Shown: piece after piece, positions 32,084 through 41,887 of the stretch | How the letters are laid out: each line of letters starts with the position of its first letter | Numbering within the stretch: the first letter of the stretch is position 1 | NCBI RefSeq assembly: GCF_000250675.2 | Contig: NC_018681.1 | Span: 682,001-746,000, forward strand | Direction of reading: 5' to 3' | From: Nocardia brasiliensis ATCC 700358 | GTDB taxonomy: Bacteria > Actinomycetota > Actinomycetes > Mycobacteriales > Mycobacteriaceae | DNA: 64,000 bases | The notes under the pieces: model-generated | Told to the model about the DNA's origin: nothing | What the model saw: the letters and a program-made list of their open reading frames with translations, nothing else | The model's database searches: none | Position numbers and translations under genes: made by a program

Positions 32084-33664
32084 GTGACCAACGCCGAACT
32101 GCCGGTCGTAAGCACATCCGCCACCCCCGATCAGGACGAGAACGAGCCACGCGAAGAGTGTGGCGTGTTCGGTGTCTGGGCCCCGAGCGAGGACGTGGCG
32201 AAGCTCACGTACTACGGGCTCTACGCCCTGCAGCATCGCGGTCAGGAGGCGGCGGGCATCGCGGTCTCCGACGGTTCGCAGATCTTGGTCTTCAAGGACC
32301 TGGGTTTGGTCAGTCAGGTTTTCGACGAGCAGACGCTGGCCGCCATGCCGGGCCATATCGCCGTCGGGCACTGCCGCTACTCCACCACGGGCGGGGTGAC
32401 CTGGGAGAACGCCCAGCCGATCTTCCGCACCACCTCGGTCGGCTCCGGACTTGCCCTGGGCCACAACGGCAATCTCGTCAACACCGCCGAATTGGCGGGC
32501 CGGGCAAGGGAACTCGGACTCATCGGCGCGACGGTGGCGAACGGCCGCCCGCAGCCGATCGCCGCGACCTCCGACTCCGACGTGATCACCGCGCTGCTCG
32601 CGCATGCCTCCGCCGATTCGAGCATCGAGCAGGCGGCGATGGAACTGCTGCCGACCTTGAAGGGCGCGTTCTGCCTGACCTTCATGGACGAGCACACCCT
32701 CTACGCCGCGCGGGACCCGCACGGCGTGCGCCCGCTGTGCCTCGGCCGGCTCGACCGTGGCTGGGTTGTTGCCAGTGAGACCGCGGCCCTGGACATCGTC
32801 GGCGCCGCGTTCGTCCGCGAGATCGAGCCCGGCGAACTGCTGGCGATCGACGCCGACGGCGTGCGCTCGATGCGGTTCGCCAACCCCGAGCCCAAGGGCT
32901 GTGTCTTCGAGTACGTGTACCTGGCCAGGCCGGACAGCGCGATCTCCGGCCGTTCGGTGCACGCCACCCGGGTGGAGATCGGTCGCCGCCTGGCCAAGGA
33001 ACATCCGGTCGAGGCCGACCTGGTGATTCCGGTGCCCGAGTCCGGCACGCCGGCGGCGGTCGGATACGCGCAGGGTTCCGGCGTGCCCTACGGCCAAGGC
33101 CTGATGAAGAACGCCTATGTCGGGCGCACGTTCATCCAGCCGAGCCAGACCATCCGGCAGCTCGGCATCCGGCTCAAGCTCAATCCGTTGCGTGAGGTGA
33201 TCCGCGGCAAGCGCCTGATCGTGGTGGACGATTCGATCGTGCGCGGCAACACCCAGCGCGCGCTCATCCGCATGCTGCGCGAGGCGGGCGCGCTGGAGAT
33301 CCACGTCCGGATCGCGTCGCCGCCGGTGAAGTGGCCGTGCTTCTACGGCATCGACTTCGCCTCGCCCGCGGAGTTGATCGCGAACGGTTCCGGCGCGGAG
33401 GGCAGCTTCGACGAGATGGTGGAGGGTGTGCGCCGCTCGATCGGCGCGGACACCCTCGGCTACATCTCCACCGAGGGCATGATCGCCGCGACCGAGCAGC
33501 CGCGCTCGCGGTTGTGCTGTGCGTGCTTCGACGGCCACTACCCGATCCCGCTGCCCACCGAGGCGGCCATCGGCAAGAACGTGCTGGAGGGCATGCTCAC
33601 CGGCCAGTCCGAGGCGGCCCTGCTGGCCGACAACGCCAACGCCAGCGCGCTCAGCCGCCCGTAG
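32084..33664 (+). CDS. purF: Amidophosphoribosyltransferase
   Basis: A 526-residue enzyme of the first committed purine step: PRPP plus glutamine to phosphoribosylamine. The N-terminal nucleophile is Cys26 in REECGVFG, freed by propeptide removal. The glutaminase Ntn domain follows, with HRGQEAAGI and YSTTGG. The PRPP-binding loop is LIVVDDSIVRGNTQ. Cysteines in KWPCFYGID and RLCCACFDGHYP fit the iron-sulfur type of PurF. GTG 32084 has GGGAG six bases upstream. A strong hairpin terminator follows. Confidence 0.97.
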   Translation: MTNAELPVVSTSATPDQDENEPREECGVFGVWAPSEDVAKLTYYGLYALQHRGQEAAGIAVSDGSQILVFKDLGLVSQVFDEQTLAAMPGHIAVGHCRYSTTGGVTWENAQPIFRTTSVGSGLALGHNGNLVNTAELAGRARELGLIGATVANGRPQPIAATSDSDVITALLAHASADSSIEQAAMELLPTLKGAFCLTFMDEHTLYAARDPHGVRPLCLGRLDRGWVVASETAALDIVGAAFVREIEPGELLAIDADGVRSMRFANPEPKGCVFEYVYLARPDSAISGRSVHATRVEIGRRLAKEHPVEADLVIPVPESGTPAAVGYAQGSGVPYGQGLMKNAYVGRTFIQPSQTIRQLGIRLKLNPLREVIRGKRLIVVDDSIVRGNTQRALIRMLREAGALEIHVRIASPPVKWPCFYGIDFASPAELIANGSGAEGSFDEMVEGVRRSIGADTLGYISTEGMIAATEQPRSRLCCACFDGHYPIPLPTEAAIGKNVLEGMLTGQSEAALLADNANASALSRP

Positions 33665-33679
33665 TCCATCTCTTTTTCC

Positions 33680-33724
33680 GCAAGCGAGGCGAAGTCCACT
33701 CCGGTGGCTCGCCTCGTTGCTTTT
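33680..33724 (+). terminator. Intrinsic terminator of purF
   Basis: Long stem: CGAGGCGA pairs with TCGCCTCG, extended by GCAA/TTGC across one bulged base (arms 33680-33692 and 33709-33720), followed by four T. Confidence 0.8.
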
Positions 33725-34182
33725 CCGGCCGGTTCGGCACGGCTGCGCAGTGTCCCTGATCGACTGTTCAGGCGAGTGCCGGTAACCCCGACACCGCGCG
33801 GGGTGTTTCCGGGGCGGATCTATTTCCCGCGACGATCGTCGGCCGGCGCGCTGAGGTGCGCGCTTGCCGGGTCGCGGACTTTCGGCGAGTCGAATTCGCG
33901 CGCCGCATGTTTCCCGGTGTTTTGTCCAGTTGGGAACAGTGGCGTCTTCGAGACGCGGAATCGGACGTTCTAGCCAGAACCTGGACATTCGTCCGGTGAT
34001 CTGGCCCCTGTGATGCACTATTTGCAACGCTGGCTCACGTCCCGGCAATCTTTTCTGTGAAAACGCAACGTGCCGGAAATGGTTCGTGGGTACGGTGCCC
34101 GTCAGATCGGATGTTCAATTGTGTCCGCACCGGGCCTGCGATCCAGGACAACGCGGTGTGGCGCTCGAGAAGTGGGGCCCTG
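33725..34182. other. 458-bp leader of the dpp operon
   Basis: No supported gene. A small ACCCCG/CGGGGT hairpin lies near 33784-33803. The promoter of dppABCD should be here but no convincing boxes were found. Confidence 0.4.
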
Positions 34183-35799
34183 ATGTTGGTTTCGAAAACA
34201 CCTGGGGGCCGGACCCGGACGCGAACTATCGCGGCCGTCGGCCTGGCGACGCTGGTGGCGTCCGCCTTGGCCGGCTGCGGTTCGGGCCGGACCGGTGATG
34301 GTGGTGACGGTGGTGGCTTGCTTGCCGGCACTACGGACAAAATCTTCTCGCTCGACCCGGCGGCCGCCTATGACAACGGCTCCCTGGTCGCGGAAACGCA
34401 GTTCTACCAGTACGTACTGAACTTCGCGCCCGGCGACGCGACCCCGAAGCCGGACGCCGCGGAGAAGTGCGAGTTCACCAGCCCGACGGTGTACAGCTGC
34501 ACCATGAAGCCGGGCCTCAAGTTCGCCAACGGCAACCCACTGACCGCCAAGAGCGTCAAGTTCTCCTTCGACCGGATGGTCAAGATCAATGACCCGAACG
34601 GTCCCGCGTCGCTGCTCGGCAACCTCGAGAAGACCGACGCCCCGGACGACCGCACGGTCAATTTCACGCTGAAGGTCGCCAACGACCAGACCTTCCCCGC
34701 GATCCTGCCGACCCAGGCCGGCCCGATCGTCGACGAGAAGGTGTACGCCGCGGACAAGGTGATGGCCGACGAGGAGGTCGTCAAGGCCAAGGGCTACTCG
34801 GGCCCGTACACCATCGCCAGCTACGACAAGAACAAGCTGGTCGAGTACAAGGCGAACCCGGACTACAACGGCATCCTCGGCACGCCGAAGTCCAAGACGG
34901 TGTCGACGAAGTACTACGCCACCACCGACAACATGAAGCTCGACCTGCAGAACGGGTCGCTCGACGTCGCGTACCGGTCGCTGACTCCCACCGATATCGA
35001 GTCGCTGCGCGGCGACAGCAAGGTCACCGTGCACGAGGGCCCCGGCGGTGAGCTGCGCTACATCGTGTTCAACATGAACACCATGCCGGGCGGCACGCCG
35101 GAGCAGAAGCTGGCCGTGCGCAAGGCGCTCGCGTCCACCGTCGACCGGGCCGCGCTGGCCAAGGGCGTGTACAAGAACACCTACCTGCCCGCGTACTCGT
35201 CTGTGCCGCAGGGTGTTCCGGGCGCGACCGAGCCGTTCAAGGACATCTACGGCGCCGATCCGAGCAAGGAGAAGGCGGCGAAGTTCCTCGCCGACGCCGG
35301 TGTCGCCACCCCGGTCGAGCTGAACCTGCAGTACAACCCGGACCACTACGGTTCGAGCAGCTCCGAGGAATACGCGGCGATCAAGTCGCAGCTCGAGGCC
35401 AGCGGCCTGTTCCGGGTCAACCTGCAGTCCACCGAATGGGTGAGCTACCAGCGCGAGCGCGCCCGGGATTCCTACCCGCTCTACCAGTTCGGCTGGTTCC
35501 CGGACTTCCCGGACCCGGACAACTACCTGACCCCGTTCTTCGGCCCGAACAACTTCCTGCAGTCGCACTTCGAGGATCCGAGCATCTCGGCGCAGCTGAC
35601 CGCGGAGACCACGGAGAACGACAAGACCAAGCGCATGGAGATCTTGAAGAACGTGCAGCGTGACCTCGCGCAGAACCATCTGCCGATCGTTCCGCTCTTG
35701 TCCGGCAAGCAGATCGCGGTCTCGGGCAAGAACGTGCAGGGTGTCGAGGAGACACTCGACGCGTCCTTCAAGTTCCGTTACACGGTGCTGAGCAAGTGA
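34183..35799 (+). CDS. dppA: Peptide ABC transporter substrate-binding lipoprotein
   Basis: A 538-residue SBP_bac_5 family lipoprotein. The N-terminus has a basic stretch, hydrophobic core and lipobox ALAGCGS with the lipidated Cys32. The mature part shows family marks such as TSPTVYSCTMKPGLKFANGNPLTAKSVKFSF and the DNYLTPFFGP region. It captures dipeptides or oligopeptides for the downstream permeases. ATG 34183 is chosen because it starts the signal peptide; a reading starting 126 bases upstream is rejected. First gene of a four-gene operon with overlapping junctions. Confidence 0.92.
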   Translation: MLVSKTPGGRTRTRTIAAVGLATLVASALAGCGSGRTGDGGDGGGLLAGTTDKIFSLDPAAAYDNGSLVAETQFYQYVLNFAPGDATPKPDAAEKCEFTSPTVYSCTMKPGLKFANGNPLTAKSVKFSFDRMVKINDPNGPASLLGNLEKTDAPDDRTVNFTLKVANDQTFPAILPTQAGPIVDEKVYAADKVMADEEVVKAKGYSGPYTIASYDKNKLVEYKANPDYNGILGTPKSKTVSTKYYATTDNMKLDLQNGSLDVAYRSLTPTDIESLRGDSKVTVHEGPGGELRYIVFNMNTMPGGTPEQKLAVRKALASTVDRAALAKGVYKNTYLPAYSSVPQGVPGATEPFKDIYGADPSKEKAAKFLADAGVATPVELNLQYNPDHYGSSSSEEYAAIKSQLEASGLFRVNLQSTEWVSYQRERARDSYPLYQFGWFPDFPDPDNYLTPFFGPNNFLQSHFEDPSISAQLTAETTENDKTKRMEILKNVQRDLAQNHLPIVPLLSGKQIAVSGKNVQGVEETLDASFKFRYTVLSK

Positions 35800-36932
35800 C
35801 ATCCGGCGAAGCCGGGCCCGGGACGATAGCTGCTCCAGAAACGAAGCCAGCGCCGGCCCGGGCCCGGCGCTTCGGCGTGCCCCGAAAAAGGAAGGGCGGG
35901 AGTGATTCTCGCCAGCTCGCGCTGCTCCGCTACCTGGGCGTGCGCCTGCTGCTGATTCCGGTGACCGCGTGGATTCTCGCCACCGTGGTCTTCTTCCTCA
36001 TGCGCGTGGCCGGTGACCCGATCAGCGCGGCCATGGGTGGCCGGATGACCCAGGACCAGATCGAGGCCCGCAAGGAGGCGGCCGGGCTGAACCGGCCGAT
36101 CCTGACCCAGTACTGGGAATACATCTCCGGCCTGTTCCGCGGCGATTTCGGCCGCTCCCAGGACAATCGGCAGATCAGCGAGGTGATCACCACCTACGGC
36201 GCCGCCTCGCTGGAGCTGATGTTCTGGGCGCTGATCGTCGCGTTCGCGATCGGCATCCCGCTCGGCCGTTACGCGGCGACGCACCGTGATTCGGTGTCCG
36301 ACACCGGACTTCGGCTGTTCGCGATCCTGGCCTACGCGGCGCCGGTGTTCTTCGTCGGTCTGCTGCTCAAGCTGGTGTTCGCGGTCAAGCTGGGCTGGCT
36401 GCCGGTGGCCGGCCGCGCGAGCACCAACGTGGAACTGCAACTGCAGCACGTCTCGCCGAAGACCAACATCATGCTGGTCGACGGAATCCTCTACGGCGAC
36501 GCCGGATACATCGGCGACGTCCTGAAACACGCTGTGCTGCCCGCGATCGCGCTCGGCCTGCTCACCGCGGGCATCTTCCTGCGCCTGGTGCGGATCAATC
36601 TGATCCAGACGCTGCGTTCGGATTACGTGGACGCGGCCCGGGCTCGTGGCCTGTCTCAGCGGGTGGTCACCGGACGACATGCGTTCCGCAACGCGATGAT
36701 TCCGATCGTCACCGTGATGGGCATGCAGATCGCGATGATGCTCGGCGGCGCGGTGCTCACCGAGACCACCTTCGAGTGGAAGGGTCTCGGCTACCAGCTC
36801 GCGACCTACCTCTCGGCCCGTGACTTCGTCGCGGTGCAGGGCATCGTCGCGTTCATCGCGGTGTTCATCGCCCTGATGAGCTTCCTGGTGGATGCCCTTG
36901 TGGCACTGATCGATCCGAGGGTGAGGTTCTGA
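35796..36932 (+). CDS. dppB: Peptide ABC transporter permease (DppB type)
   Basis: A 378-residue inner-membrane permease. A 45-residue basic/proline cytosolic tail precedes the first helix, longer than usual. About six helices follow; the EAA-type cytosolic loop is DYVDAARARGLSQRVVTGRHAFRNA. The GTG start overlaps the dppA stop (GTGA). Forms the membrane channel with DppC. Confidence 0.92.
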   Translation: MTSGEAGPGTIAAPETKPAPARARRFGVPRKRKGGSDSRQLALLRYLGVRLLLIPVTAWILATVVFFLMRVAGDPISAAMGGRMTQDQIEARKEAAGLNRPILTQYWEYISGLFRGDFGRSQDNRQISEVITTYGAASLELMFWALIVAFAIGIPLGRYAATHRDSVSDTGLRLFAILAYAAPVFFVGLLLKLVFAVKLGWLPVAGRASTNVELQLQHVSPKTNIMLVDGILYGDAGYIGDVLKHAVLPAIALGLLTAGIFLRLVRINLIQTLRSDYVDAARARGLSQRVVTGRHAFRNAMIPIVTVMGMQIAMMLGGAVLTETTFEWKGLGYQLATYLSARDFVAVQGIVAFIAVFIALMSFLVDALVALIDPRVRF

Positions 36933-38020
36933 TGACCGCACCGGAATTGCTCAACGAGCCGGTGGTGACCCCGCCGGTGCCGCCGTCGGCCCGCCGTCGC
37001 CTGCCCGGCCTGCGGCTGTTCTCGATGACCGCGGGCCTGCAACGCGCGACGCTGATCCTCGGCTTGGCGCTGGTCGCGATCTTCGTGCTCGCGGCCGTCT
37101 TCGCGCCGCTGATCGCGCCCTACGGTTTCGCGCAAAGCGCCGCCGACGGCGTGGATTTCGTCCGGCAGCAGGCGCCCTCGGCCGACCACTGGTTCGGCAC
37201 GTCGGTGCGCGGTGAGGACGTGTTCTCCCGGGTGATCTGGGGTGCGCGCACCGCGCTGTTCGTGATCGTGATCTCGCTGGTGCTCTCGTTGTTCATCGGC
37301 GTGCCGCTCGGCCTGCTGTCGGGTTACCTCGGCCGCTGGTTCGACCGGGTGCTCGTGCTGTTCATGGACGCGATGTACGCCTTCCCGACGCTGCTGCTGG
37401 CGATCGTGGTGTCCATCGTGGTCGCGGGTGGCCGCTCCACCAGCTTCGGCGGCGTGCTGTCCGCGGCGGTGGCGATCACGGCCGTCTTCGTGCCGCAATA
37501 CTTCCGCGTGGTGCGCAACGCGACGGTCGCGGTGAAGAACGAACCCTATGTCGACGCCGCCAGGGTGACCGGGGCGTCGACGGCGCGAATCCTGTTCCGG
37601 CACATCTTCGCCAACGTCACCCAGTCGTTGCCGGTGATCGTCACGCTGAACGGGTCCGAGGCCATCCTGACGCTGGCCGGCCTCGGCTTCCTCGGGTTCG
37701 GCATCGAGCCGACCCAGGCCGCCGAATGGGGCTACGACCTGAACAAGGCGCTGTCGGACGTGTCCAACGGCATCTGGTGGACCGGCATCTTCCCCGGTTT
37801 CGCCATCGTGCTCGTGGTGCTCGGCATGACCCTGGTCGGCGAGAGCCTCAACGAGGTGCTCAACCCGATCCTGCGGACCCGTCGCGCCGTCTCGGCGGCA
37901 CCGGGTGACGCGATCACCGTCGAGTCCGCCACCGAACCCGAAAGTGCCACGGCGACAGCCGGAGCCGAGCCCGCTGTCGGGCTGACGAAGGACGGCACCG
38001 CCGGGAAGGAGACGTCATGA
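36932..38020 (+). CDS. dppC: Peptide ABC transporter permease (DppC type)
   Basis: A 362-residue permease with the OppC N-terminal domain (LFSMTAGLQRATLILGLALVA), about six helices and the EAA loop EPYVDAARVTGASTARILFRHIFANV. An acidic, alanine-rich C-terminal tail of about 50 residues (after DAITVES) is beyond the usual end. Start shares one base with the dppB stop, and its own stop overlaps the dppD start. Confidence 0.92.
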   Translation: MTAPELLNEPVVTPPVPPSARRRLPGLRLFSMTAGLQRATLILGLALVAIFVLAAVFAPLIAPYGFAQSAADGVDFVRQQAPSADHWFGTSVRGEDVFSRVIWGARTALFVIVISLVLSLFIGVPLGLLSGYLGRWFDRVLVLFMDAMYAFPTLLLAIVVSIVVAGGRSTSFGGVLSAAVAITAVFVPQYFRVVRNATVAVKNEPYVDAARVTGASTARILFRHIFANVTQSLPVIVTLNGSEAILTLAGLGFLGFGIEPTQAAEWGYDLNKALSDVSNGIWWTGIFPGFAIVLVVLGMTLVGESLNEVLNPILRTRRAVSAAPGDAITVESATEPESATATAGAEPAVGLTKDGTAGKETS

Positions 38021-39729
38021 CCAAGTCGGTACCGGTGGCCGAGCGGGATCGTCCCGCGCTGTCCATCGAATCGCTGTCGGTCACCTTCGCCACCGACGCC
38101 GGACCCGTGTACGCGGTCAAAGACGTGTCCTACGAGGTGTATCCGGGCGAGGTGCTCGCCATCGTCGGCGAATCCGGTTCGGGCAAATCGGTGAGCTCGC
38201 GCACGGCGATGGGCTTGCTGCCGCTGACCGCGCGGGTGAACGGTCTGGTGACCCTCGGTACCCAGACCATCACCTCGATGAACGAACGGCAGCTCACTGC
38301 CCTGCGCGGCGGCGCGATCTCGATGGTGTTCCAGGAGCCGGGCCTCGCGCTCGACCCGCTGTTCACCGTCGGCTTCCAGATCGGCGAGGCGCTGCGCGCG
38401 CATTCGGACATGAGCAAGAAGGACGCGAAGGCGCGCGCGGTCGAACTGCTCCGCATGGTCGGCCTGCCCGACCCCGAGCATCGGGTGGACTACTACCCGC
38501 ACCAGCTCTCGGGCGGGCAGAAGCAGCGCGTGGTGATCGCCATCGCCATCGCCTGCGAGCCGAAGGTGATCATCGCCGACGAACCGACCACCGCGCTCGA
38601 CGTGACCGTGCAGGCCGAGATCCTCGAACTGCTGCGCGATCTGCGCGACCGGATCGGCAGCGCCATCGTGCTGATCACGCACAACATGGGCGTGGTGGCC
38701 GACCTGGCCGACCGCGTCGTGGTGATGCGCAACGGCAAGGTGGTCGAGCAGGCGCCGGTGGACGAGCTGTTCGCCAGCCCGAAAGCGGACTACACCCGGG
38801 CACTGCTCGCGGCCGTCCCGCACCTGGGCACCGAGCAGCTGGCACACGGACCGGCGAAGGAGGTCGACACGACCGCCGAGCCGGTGCTCGAGGTGTGCGA
38901 TCTGGTGGTCGAGTTCCCCGGCTCGTTCGGACGGCCGCCGTTCCGCGCGGTCGACGAGGTGAACCTGCGCATCGGACCGGGCGAAACCCTCGGACTGGTC
39001 GGCGAATCCGGTTCCGGCAAGTCGACCATCGGCCGCTGCGTCGCCGCGCTGCAACGCCCCACCTCGGGTGTGGTCAAGGTGCGCGGGCAGGACATCGCCG
39101 GACTGTCCGGGCGCAAACTGCGGCCGATCCGGCGGCGATTCGGGTTCGTGTTCCAGGACCCGGCCAGCTCGCTGAATCCGCGACTCACCGTCGGCGAGTG
39201 CGTCGCCGAACCGCTGATCGTGCACCAGGCGGGCAGCTCGGCCGAGATCAAGGCGCGAGTCCGCAAGCTGCTCGACGACGTGCAACTGCCCGCGGGCACC
39301 GAACGCCGGTACCCGCACGAACTGTCCGGCGGCCAGCGGCAGCGCGCCAGCCTGGCCAGGGCGCTCGTGCTGGACCCGGATCTGCTCGTCGCCGACGAAC
39401 CGACCAGCGCGCTGGACGTATCCGTGCAGGCCGCGGTGCTCGAGCTGTTCGGCCAGCTGCAGCGCGAATGCGGTTGGGCGTGCCTGTTCATCAGCCACGA
39501 CCTGGCGGTGGTCGATCAGCTCGCCGACCGGATCGTGGTGCTGCGCAACGGCGCGGTGGTGGAACAGGGTGACCGGGATCGCATTCTGCGGGCACCGCAG
39601 GAGGAGTACACCCAGCGCCTGGTCGCGGCGGTGCCGGTGCCCGATCCGGTGGAGCAGCGGCGCCGGCGCGCGGCCAGCGCCGGATTGTTCGCCACCGAGA
39701 TCGACGACGTCGAGGTGCAGACGGGATAA
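38017..39729 (+). CDS. dppD: Fused double ATPase of the peptide ABC transporter (DppD-DppF)
   Basis: A 570-residue protein with two full ABC ATPase domains in one chain. Domain 1 has Walker A GESGSGKS, signature LSGGQKQR and Walker B VIIADEPTTALD. Domain 2 has Walker A GESGSGKST, signature LSGGQRQR and Walker B LLVADEPTSALD. The fusion is the same arrangement as mycobacterial DppD. It energises DppBC. ATGA overlap with dppC. Confidence 0.95.
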   Translation: MTKSVPVAERDRPALSIESLSVTFATDAGPVYAVKDVSYEVYPGEVLAIVGESGSGKSVSSRTAMGLLPLTARVNGLVTLGTQTITSMNERQLTALRGGAISMVFQEPGLALDPLFTVGFQIGEALRAHSDMSKKDAKARAVELLRMVGLPDPEHRVDYYPHQLSGGQKQRVVIAIAIACEPKVIIADEPTTALDVTVQAEILELLRDLRDRIGSAIVLITHNMGVVADLADRVVVMRNGKVVEQAPVDELFASPKADYTRALLAAVPHLGTEQLAHGPAKEVDTTAEPVLEVCDLVVEFPGSFGRPPFRAVDEVNLRIGPGETLGLVGESGSGKSTIGRCVAALQRPTSGVVKVRGQDIAGLSGRKLRPIRRRFGFVFQDPASSLNPRLTVGECVAEPLIVHQAGSSAEIKARVRKLLDDVQLPAGTERRYPHELSGGQRQRASLARALVLDPDLLVADEPTSALDVSVQAAVLELFGQLQRECGWACLFISHDLAVVDQLADRIVVLRNGAVVEQGDRDRILRAPQEEYTQRLVAAVPVPDPVEQRRRRAASAGLFATEIDDVEVQTG

Positions 39730-39735
39730 TCTGGC

Positions 39736-39841
39736 GAGTGATTTCCCACGCAACTGGGTAACTCGCCGGTCATCCGTCGACGGCGCCGCGGGGCGCGACC
39801 ACCGGCAAGGTTGTCAAGTCCCGCGGCGCCGGCAAGCGGTA
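39736..39841 (+). terminator. Two hairpins after the dpp operon
   Basis: GGCGAGT/ACTCGCC (39736-39770) and a 12-bp perfect stem CGGCGCCGCGGG/CCCGCGGCGCCG (39781-39792 and 39830-39841). They lie between dppD and purM and probably separate the two transcription units. Confidence 0.5.
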
Positions 39842-39954
39842 AAAGACGCCGAGAGGCGGGCAGCACGAAGCAATACCGGTGCTGGGCTGTTATTCGTCTC
39901 CGGTAGCGTGAGCAGGCATCTATCCGCCGATTCGGTTTGGAGCTTTCCCCGAAA

Positions 39955-41031
39955 ATGACTGAACAGACCCCCAGTGGTGGTGCCTCTTACGCCGCGGCAG
40001 GCGTGGACATCGAGGCAGGTGACCGCGCAGTCGAGTTGTTCGGGCCATTGGCGAAGAAGGCGAGCCGACCCGAGGTGCAAGGCGGCCTCGGCGGATTCGC
40101 CGGGCTGTTCGCACTGAAGGGTGGCTACCGCGAGCCGTTGCTCGCCGCGTCCACCGACGGGGTCGGTACCAAGATCGCGGTCGCGCAGGCGATGGACAAG
40201 CACGACACCGTCGGACTGGACCTGGTCGCGATGGTCGTCGACGACCTGGTGGTGTGCGGCGCGGAACCACTGTTCCTGCAGGACTACATCGCCATCGGCA
40301 AGGTCGTCCCGGAGAAGGTCGCCGAGCTGGTCTCCGGCATCGCCGAAGGCTGCGTGCGGGCCGGTTGCGCGTTGCTGGGCGGCGAAACCGCCGAACATCC
40401 CGGCCTGATGGATGCCGACGACTACGACCTGTCCGCGACCGGCGTCGGCGTCGTCGAGGCCGACGCGGTGCTCGGCCCCGACCGGGTGCGTCCCGGTGAC
40501 GTGGTGATCGCCATGGGCTCCTCGGGCCTGCACTCCAACGGCTACAGCCTCGCCCGCAAGGTGCTGCTCGACATCGACCGCATGTCGCTCACCGGGCACG
40601 TCGAGGAGTTCGGCCGGACCCTCGGCGAAGAACTGCTCGAGCCGACCCAGATCTACGCCAAGGACTGCCTGGCCCTGATCGCCGAAACCGATGTGCGCAC
40701 CTTCGCCCACGTCACCGGCGGTGGCCTCGCCGCCAACCTCGGCCGCGTGCTGCCCGCCGGCATGGTCGCCGAGCTGGATCGCGGCACCTGGAACCCCGCG
40801 CCGGTCTTCAAGATGATCGCGCAGCGCGGCCGGGTGGAGCGGACCGAGATGGAGAAGACGTTCAACATGGGCGTCGGCATGGTCGCCGTCGTCGCTCCCG
40901 AAGACGTCGACCGCGCCCTCGCCGTCCTGACCGCCCGCCACATCGAATGCTGGACCCTGGGCACCGTCAAGAAAGCCAAGGACAGCGACGCCCTGCGCGC
41001 CGTCCTCGTCGGCGAACACCCGCGCTTCTGA
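39955..41031 (+). CDS. purM: Phosphoribosylformylglycinamidine cyclo-ligase
   Basis: A 358-residue AIR synthetase for purine step five. Motifs: SYAAAGVDIEAGD start, ASTDGVGTKI and LDLVAMVVDDL of the ATP-binding fold, GGETAEHPGL, and SSGLHSNGYSLAR. Complete C-terminal AIRS_C domain with ITGGGL-like VTGGGLAANLGR. In mycobacteria purM directly follows purF; here 6 kb with dppABCD lies between. The ribosome site is weak; the ATG is preceded by GAAA. Confidence 0.96.
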   Translation: MTEQTPSGGASYAAAGVDIEAGDRAVELFGPLAKKASRPEVQGGLGGFAGLFALKGGYREPLLAASTDGVGTKIAVAQAMDKHDTVGLDLVAMVVDDLVVCGAEPLFLQDYIAIGKVVPEKVAELVSGIAEGCVRAGCALLGGETAEHPGLMDADDYDLSATGVGVVEADAVLGPDRVRPGDVVIAMGSSGLHSNGYSLARKVLLDIDRMSLTGHVEEFGRTLGEELLEPTQIYAKDCLALIAETDVRTFAHVTGGGLAANLGRVLPAGMVAELDRGTWNPAPVFKMIAQRGRVERTEMEKTFNMGVGMVAVVAPEDVDRALAVLTARHIECWTLGTVKKAKDSDALRAVLVGEHPRF

Positions 41032-41116
41032 GGGTTCGCGTCCGGCCGACCATGCGTCCGCCGCACGTGCTGTGTCGGCCCGTCTCGCAGAGCATCTGAA
41101 CACGAACGCAAGCCCC

Positions 41117-41158
41117 CTGCCCGGTGCGCCGCAGCTACCCCTGTGATGCACCGGGCAG
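41117..41158 (+). terminator. Hairpin terminator of purM
   Basis: Perfect 11-bp arms CTGCCCGGTGC/GCACCGGGCAG (41117-41127 and 41148-41158), with an outer CACGA/TCGTG helix. No T-run. Confidence 0.6.
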
Positions 41159-41164
41159 ACGCTC

Positions 41165-41213
41165 GTGTGCCGTGTGCCGTGTGCCGCGTGCCGCGTGCCG
41201 CGTGCCCCGTGCC
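41165..41213. repeat. Seven-fold heptamer tandem repeat
   Basis: Seven consecutive 7-base units of the form KYGTGCC: three GTGTGCC, three GCGTGCC and one CCGTGCC. Confidence 0.85.
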
Positions 41214-41251
41214 CGTGGCCTCACAGCCCCGTCAGCCTCGCCCATTCGATC

Positions 41252-41810
41252 GCCGCGCACGTTTTGGTGCGGCGCGCACGAAATAGTCGGCTATTTCGCG
41301 CGCGGGACGCTGAGATGTGCGCGGGATGCTGAGGTGTGCGCGAGACGTCGAGATGTGCGCGGGGCGCTGAGATGCGCGCGGCGGTTGTGATGCGCGGGTG
41401 CCCCGGGTGTGCCGCCTCCCGGCGCCCCCGCTCCCGTAGGCAAGGGCGGGCTGGGTGACGTTGTGTTGTGCCGGAGGCGTCGCCGTTGTGCCGCGCACGT
41501 TTGTCGTGCCGCGCGAATTGTTCGACTATTTCGCGAGCGGTTGGAGGAGGTGTGCGCGGAGCGCTGAGATGTACGCGAGGCGCTGAGGTGTGCGTCGGGA
41601 GGTTGAGATGCGTGCGGGGTGCCCGGGTGTGCTGCCGCTTGGCGCCCTCGCTCCCGTGGGCGGGTGCTTGGGTGGCGTTTGTTGTTGTGCCGCGCACGTT
41701 TTGTCGTGCCGCGCGCGAATTGTTCGACTATTTCGCGCGCGGGACGCTGAGATGTGCGCGGGGGCGCTGAGATGTGCGCGGGACGTCGAGATGTGCGCGG
41801 GAGACGTGGT
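41252..41810. repeat. Three-copy long tandem repeat island, noncoding
   Basis: Units begin with CCGCGCACGT at 41253, 41491 and 41690. Each carries GCCGCGCACGTTTT-like DNA, then a hairpin built on GCGCGAA/TTCGCGC around a TTCGACTA core (in unit 1 GAAATAG/CTATTTC), then several 18-20-base subrepeats related to GGGACGCTGAGATGTGCGCG, then a CCCGGGTGTGCCGCC/CTCCCGTGGGCG block. No open frame shows protein-like composition; frames on the minus strand are arginine/proline/histidine-rich artefacts. Confidence 0.8.
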
Positions 41811-41887
41811 GCCGGTGCCCGCTGGGTTGCGGTGCCCAAGGCTGGTGCTGTGTGGCCGCGCGCTGCGGATGTCGGGTCGAATCCTCG

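Noticed and set aside
29915..33664. 1249-residue frame running into purF
   Set aside because: The part before 32084 is antisense to the DUF3533 and acyl-CoA dehydrogenase genes and rich in Gln/Arg/Asp; the purF ribosome site and -10 box fix the true start.
30581..34048. 1155-residue frame antisense to purF that joins the DUF3533 gene
   Set aside because: Only the last 451 codons are protein-like; the upstream part is an antisense shadow of purF caused by high GC. The GTG next to the palindrome is the sensible start.
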